A DNA stretch of 6,611 bases from Acidimicrobiia bacterium (lineage in GTDB: Bacteria > Actinomycetota > Acidimicrobiia > Acidimicrobiales > SZUA-35): contig JAOUGG010000140.1 of NCBI GenBank assembly GCA_029857855.1, forward strand, positions 1 through 6,611. Reading direction: 5' to 3'. The stretch's first letter is position 1; the number at the start of each line of letters is the position of its first letter. Under the pieces are notes generated by a model. It ran no database searches. It was not told the origin of the DNA and was given only the letters and a program-made list of their open reading frames with translations. Shown here piece by piece: positions 1 to 5,336 of this stretch. The position numbers and the translations under genes are program-made.

Positions 1-624
1 GAAGCCGTTACGGCGGTTGTCGAAAGGCCTGGACTCGCCGGTCGACGACAACGCCGTCATGTTGCCGAAGCCGGCCAGAGCCGTCGGGCAGGTGGGTGCC
101 TCGCTACCGCCGGCGAGCATGACGTCGCATCGACCCATCCGGATCGTGTTGAGCGCCGCGCCGATCGAGTGGGTGCCGGCGGCGCAGGCGGTCACGATCG
201 CCTCGCAGGGACCCTGGAAACCGTGGCGCATCGAGGCGCTGGCCGCCGCGGCATTCGGCATCATCATCGGGATGAGGAACGGCGAGACCCGCCGATCCCC
301 CTTCTCGTGGCGGATGATGATCTGTTCCTCGTTGGTTCGGATACCACCGATGCCGGTGCCGATCATCACGCCCATCCGAGCCGGGTCGGCGGCGAGGTCG
401 CCGGCCTGCTCCAAGGCCATGTCGGTGGCCGCCAGCGCGAACTGGGTGAACCGATCGGCCCGACGGGCCTCCTTCGGATTGGAGAACCATGGTGACGGAT
501 CCCAGTCCGGAATGACGCGATCGCCGTCGACCGGCGGGCGCAGGAGACCCTCCCAGAACGCGTCCGGGCCGATGCCGCAGGGTGCGACGACCCCAACGCC
601 GGTGACGGCGACCGCCCCCTCCAT
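1..624 (-). CDS. fabF: 3-oxoacyl-ACP synthase II (FabF), 5' part only
   Basis: Elongating beta-ketoacyl-ACP synthase of type II fatty acid synthesis: it condenses malonyl-ACP with a growing acyl-ACP in the cytoplasm. Only the first 208 codons are present; the gene leaves the window at position 1. FabF proteins are usually about 410 aa, so roughly half is missing. Visible family marks are the N-terminal VTGVGVVAPCG strand-loop, GTGIGG near residues 89-94, the PMMMPNAAAA stretch (119-128), and the nucleophile loop TACAAGTHS with the expected active-site Cys147, followed by AGGSEAP (171-177). The two catalytic histidines lie beyond the edge. The ATG start shares one base with the acpP TGA stop (TGATG), which suggests translational coupling; there is no strong Shine-Dalgarno of its own. 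FabF rather than FabB is inferred from adjacency to acpP and overall similarity. Confidence 0.93.
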   Translation of the reverse strand, partial: MEGAVAVTGVGVVAPCGIGPDAFWEGLLRPPVDGDRVIPDWDPSPWFSNPKEARRADRFTQFALAATDMALEQAGDLAADPARMGVMIGTGIGGIRTNEEQIIIRHEKGDRRVSPFLIPMMMPNAAAASASMRHGFQGPCEAIVTACAAGTHSIGAALNTIRMGRCDVMLAGGSEAPTCPTALAGFGNMTALSSTGESRPFDNRRNGF

Positions 625-866
625 CAGAGTTTCCCGACCACCAGATCGTAGGCGGCGCCCACGGTCTCGATGCCCTCGAGCTCCTCCTCCTCGACGGAGA
701 CACCGAACTCCTCCTCGAGCGCCATGACGAGCTCGACCAGGTCGAGGCTGTCGGCGTCGAGGTCCTCGGCGAACCGAGCCTCGCGGGTCACCTTGTCGGC
801 ATCGACGGAAAGCACCTCGACGGCGCACTTCTGAAATGCCTGAAACTTCGTCGCATCATCACTCAC
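624..866 (-). CDS. acpP: acyl carrier protein (AcpP)
   Basis: Acyl carrier protein of 80 aa, the normal size for the family. It carries the growing fatty acyl chain as a thioester on a 4'-phosphopantetheine arm. The attachment motif is DADSLDLVE, with the modified serine at residue 40. The protein is strongly acidic, especially in helices II-III ([17 protein letters not shown], 51-67), as expected of the surface that docks with the Fab enzymes. The start is GTG at 866-864, fixed by an excellent AGGAGG Shine-Dalgarno six bases upstream. Its stop shares one base with the fabF start downstream. A 107-nt gap separates it from fabG upstream, the longest gap inside the operon, so a separate promoter or a post-transcriptional boost of acpP is possible; I could not find convincing promoter hexamers there. 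Confidence 0.97.
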   Translation of the reverse strand: MSDDATKFQAFQKCAVEVLSVDADKVTREARFAEDLDADSLDLVELVMALEEEFGVSVEEEELEGIETVGAAYDLVVGKL

Positions 867-973
867 GGTGTTCCTCCTGGAACTGTTTCTTGTTGCTGAC
901 TAGCTGGTACGGGGAATGGTTTGCGGATACCTGTTACGGGCCGCAGGGACCCCTCACGGTAACGTGGTGGTTT
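867..973 (-). other. fabG-acpP intergenic region
   Basis: This 107-nt spacer has no gene. Near acpP it holds a strong Shine-Dalgarno within a small hairpin. Near fabG, at 955-966, it has a short inverted repeat (CACG, GTAA, CGTG). No clear -35/-10 pair and no U-tailed terminator is visible. Inference: it may allow acpP to be expressed independently of, or above, fabD-fabH-fabG, as ACP is normally needed in excess. Confidence 0.5.
870..883 (-). promoter_or_regulatory. acpP Shine-Dalgarno inside a small hairpin
   Basis: Read on the minus strand, GTTCC, AGGA, GGAAC forms a perfect 5-bp stem with a 4-nt loop. The AGGAGG ribosome binding site (873-878) is made of the loop plus the first two bases of the 3' arm, and it ends six bases before the GTG start. 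The site decides the acpP start. Whether the hairpin presents or hides the site is inference; with five base pairs it would be only marginally stable. Confidence 0.6.
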
Positions 974-1696
974 CTAGCCTCCAAAGCCGCCGCCCATCCC
1001 CAGCCCGCCGTCGACGGGAATGGTCACGCCGGTTATGTAACCGGCCCGCTCGGAGGTCAGGAAGGACACTGCGGCCGCCACCTCTTCCGGGCGCCCGATC
1101 CGGCCGACGGGAACGGCGGCGGTCATCGCCTCGATGGTGGCGTCGCCGGCGGCGGCCAGCATGTCGGTCTCGATGGGTCCGGGGGCGATGAGGTTGACCG
1201 TGATGCCCCGGGACGCGAACTCGCGTGCCAGCGAACGACCGAGGCCGACGAGACCTGCCTTTGACGCCGCGTAGTTGGCCTGGCCGGCCTGACCGAGCGC
1301 ACCGACCACCGAGGACATGAGTACGATCCGCCCCCAACGGTTCTTCATCATCGGGCGAATCGCCCGCTTTGCGACCCGGAAGGCACCGGTCAGGTTGGCG
1401 TCGACGACGTCGGAGAAGTCGTCCTCCGACATGCGCAAGACGAGCATGTCACGGGTGATCCCGGCGTTGGCGACGACGATCGACGCCGGACCGAATTGCG
1501 ACTCGATCTCGTCGAACGCTCCGTTGATCGAGTCGCCGTCGGTGATGTCGCACTGGACCCAGGTCAGGGCGGGGTCGAGGTCGTCCGGTTTCGACCGGGA
1601 ACCGATGACGACCCGATGGCCGTCGTCGACCAGTGCCCGGGCCGTGGCCAGGCCGATGCCCCGGCTCCCGCCGGTCACGAAAGCGACCCGACTCAC
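974..1696 (-). CDS. fabG: 3-oxoacyl-ACP reductase (FabG)
   Basis: NADPH-dependent short-chain dehydrogenase/reductase of 240 aa that reduces 3-ketoacyl-ACP to 3-hydroxyacyl-ACP. The Rossmann cofactor loop TGGSRGIG (8-15) and the NAG motif (77-79) are intact. The catalytic tetrad is Asn101, Ser129, Tyr142 and Lys146, in NLTG, SSVVG and NYAASKAG. The C-terminus VDGGLGMGGGFGG (228-240) has a longer glycine tail than most FabGs. I chose GTG at 1696 because it makes a 4-nt GTGA overlap with the fabH stop and begins MSRVAFVTGG, the usual FabG N-terminus. Another in-frame GTG at 1708 would add four residues (MGWT). G-rich sequence (GGGG at 1703-1706) just upstream may serve as the ribosome site. Translation is probably coupled to fabH. 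A different SDR reductase is possible from sequence alone, but the operon makes FabG by far the best call. Confidence 0.95.
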   Translation of the reverse strand: MSRVAFVTGGSRGIGLATARALVDDGHRVVIGSRSKPDDLDPALTWVQCDITDGDSINGAFDEIESQFGPASIVVANAGITRDMLVLRMSEDDFSDVVDANLTGAFRVAKRAIRPMMKNRWGRIVLMSSVVGALGQAGQANYAASKAGLVGLGRSLAREFASRGITVNLIAPGPIETDMLAAAGDATIEAMTAAVPVGRIGRPEEVAAAVSFLTSERAGYITGVTIPVDGGLGMGGGFGG

Positions 1697-2700
1697 TGTC
1701 CACCCCACTCGACGATGGCACTGGCCCAGGTCATCCCGGCGCCGAAGCCGATGAACATCACCGTGTCACCGGGGTTCACACGTCCGTTGAGCTCGGCGTC
1801 CTTCAGGGCCAGCGGGATCGACGCGGCCGAGGTGTTGCCGGTTCGTTCCAGCACCATCGCCGTCTTGTCCATCGAGAACCCCAGTTTTCGCCACGCCGAC
1901 TCCACGATCCGCACGTTCGCCTGGTGGGGGATGACGAGGTCGATGTCGTCGATGGTGAGCCCGGCCCGCTCGAGCGACGTCTTGGCCGAATGCTGGATGA
2001 CGGTGACCGCTTGGCGGAACACCTCCTTGCCGTCCATCTTGAGCACGTCGCCGTGCTCGGCGTAGAGGATGTGCACGAGGTTCCCGGCCGACCCGAGATC
2101 CCAGCTCAACAGCCGGCCACCACCGGTTTCGGAACGTTCGACGACGGCGGCGCCGGCCCCGTTGCCGAACAGGATGCCGGTGCCGCGATCGTGGTAGTCG
2201 GTGATTCGATCCAACGACTCGGCACCGATGACGAGGATGCGGTTCATGCCCTGCAGCATCAGCCCGTTGGCCACGATCAACCCGTACACCCAACCGGAGC
2301 AGGCCGCCTGCACGTCGAACGCGCCGCACTGGAGACCGAGTTCGTTCGCCACGGCCGGGGCGGTGCCGGGGCAGATGTAGTCGGGCGAGGTCGTGGCGAG
2401 GATGACCTGATCGATGTCGGTGGCGTCGACCGAGGCTTCGGCCAACGCGATCCGGGCCGCCTCGGTGGCCAGGCCCGAGGTCGATCCGCCGATTCGGCGC
2501 TCGCTGATGCCGGTGCGCTCGCGAATCCAGTCGTCGGTGGTGTCCATCCAGGCCGTGAGATCGTGGTTGGTCAACACTTTGTCGGGCAGCGCGGCGCCAA
2601 CGCCGGTGATGGTGAAGCCCCATGGACCGACCCCGGCGGCGGTGACGCCGTCGGGACTCGTCTGGGTGCCGAGGCTGTTTCCCGATTGATTGTCGGTCAT
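1693..2700 (-). CDS. fabH: 3-oxoacyl-ACP synthase III (FabH)
   Basis: Initiating ketoacyl-ACP synthase of 335 aa that condenses an acyl-CoA primer with malonyl-ACP to start each fatty acid. The catalytic triad is visible: Cys134 in QAACSGW, His259 in IPHQAN, and Asn289 in RTGNTSAAS. The His-to-Asn spacing of 30 matches the E. coli enzyme. Other family marks are WIRERTGI (58-65), ATTSPDY (102-108) and the C-terminal GFGAGMTWAS (318-327). The start is ATG at 2700, supported by AAGGAA seven bases upstream. The reading frame stays open further upstream, but those codons would overlap the end of fabD and add a proline-rich segment with no family resemblance. Even from this start there are roughly 25 polar residues before the conserved ITGVGAALP strand, longer than in E. 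coli FabH. It lies 52 nt after fabD and overlaps fabG by 4 nt. Primer preference (acetyl or branched) cannot be read from the sequence. Confidence 0.96.
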   Translation of the reverse strand: MTDNQSGNSLGTQTSPDGVTAAGVGPWGFTITGVGAALPDKVLTNHDLTAWMDTTDDWIRERTGISERRIGGSTSGLATEAARIALAEASVDATDIDQVILATTSPDYICPGTAPAVANELGLQCGAFDVQAACSGWVYGLIVANGLMLQGMNRILVIGAESLDRITDYHDRGTGILFGNGAGAAVVERSETGGGRLLSWDLGSAGNLVHILYAEHGDVLKMDGKEVFRQAVTVIQHSAKTSLERAGLTIDDIDLVIPHQANVRIVESAWRKLGFSMDKTAMVLERTGNTSAASIPLALKDAELNGRVNPGDTVMFIGFGAGMTWASAIVEWGGQ

Positions 2701-2707
2701 ATCGACG

Positions 2708-2713
2708 TTCCTT
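2708..2713 (-). promoter_or_regulatory. fabH ribosome binding site
   Basis: On the minus strand AAGGAA lies seven bases before the ATG at 2700. It decides this start over the longer open frame that runs back into fabD. The 52-nt fabD-fabH spacer around it shows no terminator. Confidence 0.65.
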
Positions 2714-2752
2714 GTGGGAGCTGGCGGGTAGCGGTCGGGGGTGAAGGACGGG

Positions 2753-3940
2753 CTAGGGGGTTCCGAGTGAGGCGCTGCGCAACCATGCCAGCGGCTGGGA
2801 TGCGGTGACACGCTCTCCGGCCAGTGCCAGCAAACCCTGGAGGGAGCCCTCGAACGCGGAGCGGACCTCCGTCTCGCCGACCCGACCGACCGGTTGTCCG
2901 ACCTGTATCTCCTGGCCGTCGGTCAGGCCGACGATCGGTTCGAACACGCCCGTGGCCGGACTCACGATGAGGCGTTCGACGGCGTAGAGGTGTTCACCCT
3001 GGGCCACGCCTCCCGATGCCGACGCGCCCGACAGGCTCTCCAGGAGCGCGTCGACGTCGGCCGGGGTGTTGACCGATATGGCGGTCGTGCCCTTGATGGT
3101 TCGCTTGATCAGACCGGTCAACGTCGTGCCCGGCCCGAGTTCGAGAAAGACGGTGGCCCCGGCCTCGTCGAGTGCGTGCAGTGTGTGGCGCCACAACACC
3201 GGACTCGTCAGCTGGGCACCCAGAAGACCGGGCCACTCGGACGCCTCGTTGTGGGGGAGGGCGTCGACGTTGGCGAACACCGGCCGGTTCGGATCTCGGA
3301 ACTCGACATCGGCCAACGCCTTTCGCAGCCGATCGCGGGCCGGCGACATGAACGGGGTGTGGAACGCACCGCCGACGTTGATCGGCATGACCCGTTTGGC
3401 CCCCGACTCCTTGGCCAGCTCGCCCGCCTTGGTGATGCCATCGGGGTCGCCCGCGATCACGACCTGGCCGGCCGAGTTGTAATTGGCGACCCAGACCTCA
3501 CCGTCGGCTCGCCGGCAGGCCAGATCGACCTTCTCGTCGTCGAGCCCGAGCACGGCTGCCATGGTGCCGTTGGTCGCATCGGCGGCGGCCTGCATTGCTT
3601 CGCCTCGTTCGGTGACCAGCTGCACACCGGCCGAGAACCCGAGGGCGCCGGACGCGGTCAGGGCGGAGTACTCACCGAGGCTGTGCCCGGCGTGGAACGC
3701 CGGCTCGAGGCCGGTCCGCTCCACGGCGTCGAGAACGATCATGCTCACGATGTAGGTGGCCAGCTGGGAGTTGCGGGTCTCCCGCAGCTCATCGGCATCG
3801 GCCGACAACAGGAGATTGGCGATGTCTCGACCGGAGGCCTCGGAGGCCTCGTCGACCAGTTCCCAGCTCGGGTGGTCGGTCCAGGCCTCGCCCATTCCCG
3901 GGGCTTGGGACCCCTGGCCGGGGAACGTGAAAGCAATCAT
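2753..3940 (-). CDS. fabD: malonyl-CoA:ACP transacylase (FabD) with C-terminal biotinyl/lipoyl-like domain
   Basis: Transfers malonyl from CoA to ACP, supplying FabH and FabF. The transacylase domain fills residues 1 to about 303: FPGQGSQ (6-12), nucleophile Ser87 in GHSLGE, Arg112 in TERGEAM, and catalytic His194 in GAFHTPFM. The protein is 395 aa, whereas FabDs are usually about 310. After a Ser/Gly/Ala-rich linker (about 304-316) comes an extra module (about 317-390) with two similar halves, each reading V...G...G..V/I...QP. That is the pattern of a biotinyl/lipoyl barrel. The AMKM-type lysine hairpin expected between the halves is missing, so it is unlikely to be biotinylated or lipoylated. 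The start is ambiguous: ATG at 3940 gives the standard MIAFTFPGQGSQ, and ATG at 3952 adds four residues. Neither has a good Shine-Dalgarno. The frame also stays open to an ATG at 4027. It is the first gene of the operon. Confidence 0.93.
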   Translation of the reverse strand: MIAFTFPGQGSQAPGMGEAWTDHPSWELVDEASEASGRDIANLLLSADADELRETRNSQLATYIVSMIVLDAVERTGLEPAFHAGHSLGEYSALTASGALGFSAGVQLVTERGEAMQAAADATNGTMAAVLGLDDEKVDLACRRADGEVWVANYNSAGQVVIAGDPDGITKAGELAKESGAKRVMPINVGGAFHTPFMSPARDRLRKALADVEFRDPNRPVFANVDALPHNEASEWPGLLGAQLTSPVLWRHTLHALDEAGATVFLELGPGTTLTGLIKRTIKGTTAISVNTPADVDALLESLSGASASGGVAQGEHLYAVERLIVSPATGVFEPIVGLTDGQEIQVGQPVGRVGETEVRSAFEGSLQGLLALAGERVTASQPLAWLRSASLGTP

Positions 3941-4073
3941 CACCGCACTCATTACATCATCTGACCAAGGCCGGGGCGAGAACGTTACCCAGGTGAAACA
4001 AGTCCACACCACGCGACCAGCGGCCATGTAGAATCACCCGAGCAGCAACCACGTTGCACGCCGCACCCAACAG
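3941..4073. promoter_or_regulatory. divergent intergenic region between fabD and tRNA-Leu
   Basis: About 133 nt lie between the fab operon (leftward) and the tRNA gene (rightward), so promoters for both should sit here. On the plus strand TAGAAT at 4029-4034 is a plausible tRNA -10 box about 40 nt before the mature tRNA, but no good -35 is spaced correctly. For the fab operon I see no convincing hexamer pair. An imperfect inverted repeat, minus strand GTTTCACC, TG, GGTAAC (3984-3999), lies about 32-60 nt before the fabD start and could be an operator. These readings are inference. Confidence 0.4.
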
Positions 4074-4159
<86 letters not shown>

Positions 4160-4175
4160 TCGACACCTCGGCGTG

Positions 4176-4193
4176 GTCGGCCACTCGGCCGAC
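4176..4193 (+). other. hairpin downstream of tRNA-Leu
   Basis: GTCGGCC and GGCCGAC form a perfect 7-bp stem with an ACTC loop, starting 17 nt after the tRNA CCA. There is no T tract after it, so it is not a classic intrinsic terminator. It may protect or define the 3' end of the tRNA transcript, or belong to the leader of the next operon. Confidence 0.5.
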
Positions 4194-4198
4194 TCGGC

Positions 4199-4216
4199 CC
4201 GCGCAAGCCAGCGCGG
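4199..4216 (+). other. second tandem hairpin before the coiled-coil gene
   Basis: CCGCGC and GCGCGG form a perfect 6-bp stem with a six-base loop AAGCCA, five nt after the preceding hairpin. It lies about 50 nt upstream of the TTG start of the next gene. No T tract follows. The paired arrangement is discussed as a possible structured leader of the ANTAR regulator operon; the loop has A at position 1 but not the G at position 4 described for ANTAR targets. Confidence 0.45.
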
Positions 4217-4254
4217 ACCGGACAACCGAGTGGGAACACCGGGGTCGATGACCT

Positions 4255-4261
4255 GGGGAGG
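4255..4261 (+). promoter_or_regulatory. strong Shine-Dalgarno for the TTG-started gene
   Basis: GGGGAGG lies five bases before TTG at 4267. It is the main reason for accepting a TTG start, because the nearby ATG at 4248 is in another frame. Confidence 0.7.
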
Positions 4262-4266
4262 TTCCG

Positions 4267-4557
4267 TTGTTTCGTCCGTCGATCGAAAAGAAACTGACGT
4301 CGGTTTCCGGTGAGATGCGCAAGCTGCGCGATGACCTGCGGGTACTCGATGAACAGCTGCTCCAGGTGAGCGACGAAGCCGAGGATTCCCGGCTTCGGGC
4401 CCTTGTCTCGGAAACCCCGCTGGCGGCAGCCGAGCACCGGGACGCGCAGAAGGCGGTTGGGGCACTGCGCCGCAACAGGGAGGCCACGGTTCATCGGCTG
4501 CAAAAGCTCGAAGCACTGCAGGACGAACTGCTCGATGAACTCACGAAGGCTCGCTAG
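4267..4557 (+). CDS. small coiled-coil protein of unknown function
   Basis: I do not recognise a family. It is a 96-aa, highly charged, soluble protein without signal peptide, membrane segment or cysteine. Leucine-spaced charged stretches at about residues 14-48 (SGEMRKLRDDLRVLDEQLLQ onward) and about 57-95 (rich in E, R, K, A and L, ending LQDELLDELTKAR) predict two long helices, probably an antiparallel helical hairpin or coiled coil, joined by a short turn near ETPLAAA (50-56). It starts with TTG behind a near-perfect Shine-Dalgarno and ends 6 nt before the response regulator, so the two are surely co-transcribed. Inference: it may interact with the regulator or its sensor kinase, but nothing in the sequence proves it. 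The strong ribosome site and clean coding end make a real gene likely. Confidence 0.8.
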   Translation: MFRPSIEKKLTSVSGEMRKLRDDLRVLDEQLLQVSDEAEDSRLRALVSETPLAAAEHRDAQKAVGALRRNREATVHRLQKLEALQDELLDELTKAR

Positions 4558-4563
4558 TTTCCG

Positions 4564-5142
4564 GTGTCCACGAAACGAATCATCATCGCCGAGGACGAGC
4601 CGCTGATCCGACTTGATCTGACCGAAGCGCTCACCGACGAGGGGTACGAGGTGGTCGGCGAGGCGGGCGACGGAGCGGAGGCCGTTGCACTGGCCCGCGA
4701 GTTTCGGCCCGATGTGGCCATCGTCGACATCAAGATGCCGAACGTCGGCGGTCTCGAGGCGGCTCGGCAAATGGTGTCGCAGCGACTGTGCGCGGTCGTC
4801 GTGCTCACGGCGTTCTCACAGCGGGAACTCATCCAGGAGGCCACCGAGGCCGGCGCTCTGGCTTACCTGATCAAGCCGTACCGGCAGTCCGAGCTGGTGC
4901 CGACGATCGAGCTGGCGTCGGCCCGGTTCCGCGAGCTGGTTGCGTTGTCGGAGCAGTCCGAATCGCTGGCCGATCAGCTCGAAACCCGCAAGTTGGTCGA
5001 CCGGGCCAAGGGCGTGCTGATGGATCGGCACGAGCTGGGCGAGAACACGGCGTTCCGGTTCCTGCAGCAGACGGCGATGAGCACCCGATCGTCGATGAAG
5101 GCGGTCGCCCAGAGGGTGATCGACGGTGATCTGATCCCCTGA
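4564..5142 (+). CDS. pdtaR: response regulator with receiver and ANTAR RNA-binding domains (PdtaR-like)
   Basis: Cytoplasmic two-component response regulator of 192 aa predicted to act on RNA, by transcription antitermination, rather than on DNA. The receiver domain (about 4-120) has the acidic pocket E10-D11, phospho-acceptor Asp55 in IVDIKMP, Thr82 in LTAF and Lys104 in IKPY, all intact. A coiled-coil linker (about 120-140) leads into the ANTAR domain (about 138-190) with LVDRAKGVLMDR, an alanine/aromatic core (AFRFLQQTA) and VAQRVI. The architecture and size match M. tuberculosis PdtaR (Rv1626), which pairs with the histidine kinase PdtaS; no kinase gene is in this window. The start is GTG, 6 nt after the preceding stop, with no well-placed Shine-Dalgarno (GAAGG is 14 nt away), so translation is probably coupled to the coiled-coil gene. 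The symbol is by architecture and neighbourhood; orthology is likely but not tested. Confidence 0.93.
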   Translation: MSTKRIIIAEDEPLIRLDLTEALTDEGYEVVGEAGDGAEAVALAREFRPDVAIVDIKMPNVGGLEAARQMVSQRLCAVVVLTAFSQRELIQEATEAGALAYLIKPYRQSELVPTIELASARFRELVALSEQSESLADQLETRKLVDRAKGVLMDRHELGENTAFRFLQQTAMSTRSSMKAVAQRVIDGDLIP

Positions 5143-5329
5143 TGGGTTCGGTCGGCCGCCGGATCGGTCGGCTGTCGATCTGGTGTCGACCCGGGAGCCT
5201 GGTGACCGGCTCGCTGTTGGCAGACGAGTTCAGCGGGCAGATGGAGCGCGAAGCTCCTGACCACGATGAACTCGAGGCCGAGGGTAGGCGTGTAGCGCCT
5301 ACCCTCTCAGGCCCATAGGCTCGGCAGTG
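5143..5329 (+). promoter_or_regulatory. structured leader between pdtaR and polA
   Basis: This 187-nt gap has no supported gene. It contains a 5-bp hairpin at 5243-5257 (GGAGC, loop GCGAA, GCTCC), a strong 11-bp hairpin at 5280-5306, and a small hairpin that overlaps the polA start. TTGGCA at 5217-5222 could be a -35 box but lacks a good partner. TAGGCT at 5316-5321 fits the loose TANNNT -10 pattern of actinobacteria and would place transcription start at or next to the polA start codon. The readings as promoters are inference. Confidence 0.4.
5280..5306 (+). terminator. strong perfect hairpin, possible U-less terminator or polA leader element
   Basis: GAGGGTAGGCG (5280-5290) and CGCCTACCCTC (5296-5306) pair perfectly over 11 bp around the five-base loop TGTAG. 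It is 137 nt after the pdtaR stop and 23 nt before the polA ATG. The following bases (TCAGGCCC) have no T tract, so it is not a textbook intrinsic terminator; actinobacteria are reported to use hairpins without U tails. It may end the pdtaR transcript, stabilise its 3' end, or act in the polA leader. Confidence 0.5.
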
Positions 5330-5336
5330 ATGCCGA
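5321..5336 (+). promoter_or_regulatory. hairpin with the polA start codon in its loop
   Basis: TCGGCA and TGCCGA form a perfect 6-bp stem with loop GTGA, a GNRA-type tetraloop. The GTG at 5327 lies in the loop, and the ATG at 5330 spans the loop and 3' arm. If it forms in mRNA it would affect initiation; if polA is leaderless the 5' arm would not be transcribed. No strong Shine-Dalgarno precedes it (only TAGG at 5316-5319). Confidence 0.45.

Noticed and set aside
974..1708. Longer fabG form starting at GTG 1708
   Set aside because: The GTG at 1696 forms the typical 4-nt overlap with the fabH stop and gives the standard N-terminus; the longer form adds only MGWT.
1633..2808. Long plus-strand open frame (391 codons) opposite fabH
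   Set aside because: It is antisense to a gene with a complete catalytic triad. Its product is rich in G, R, H and D without a recognisable motif, typical of open frames created by high GC on the opposite strand.
3952..3960. Minimal upstream reading frame ATG-ATG-TAA just before fabD on the minus strand
   Set aside because: It has no Shine-Dalgarno, and its stop merely overlaps the alternative fabD ATG at 3952. Too short to distinguish from chance.
2894..3964. Long plus-strand open frame (356 codons) opposite fabD
   Set aside because: Same reason: it mirrors the codon structure of fabD and shows no family motif.
5243..5306. Pair of hairpins in the polA leader as an ANTAR dual-hexaloop target
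   Set aside because: Both loops are five bases (GCGAA and TGTAG) and do not fit the A1/G4 hexaloop rule; the 22-nt spacing also does not help.
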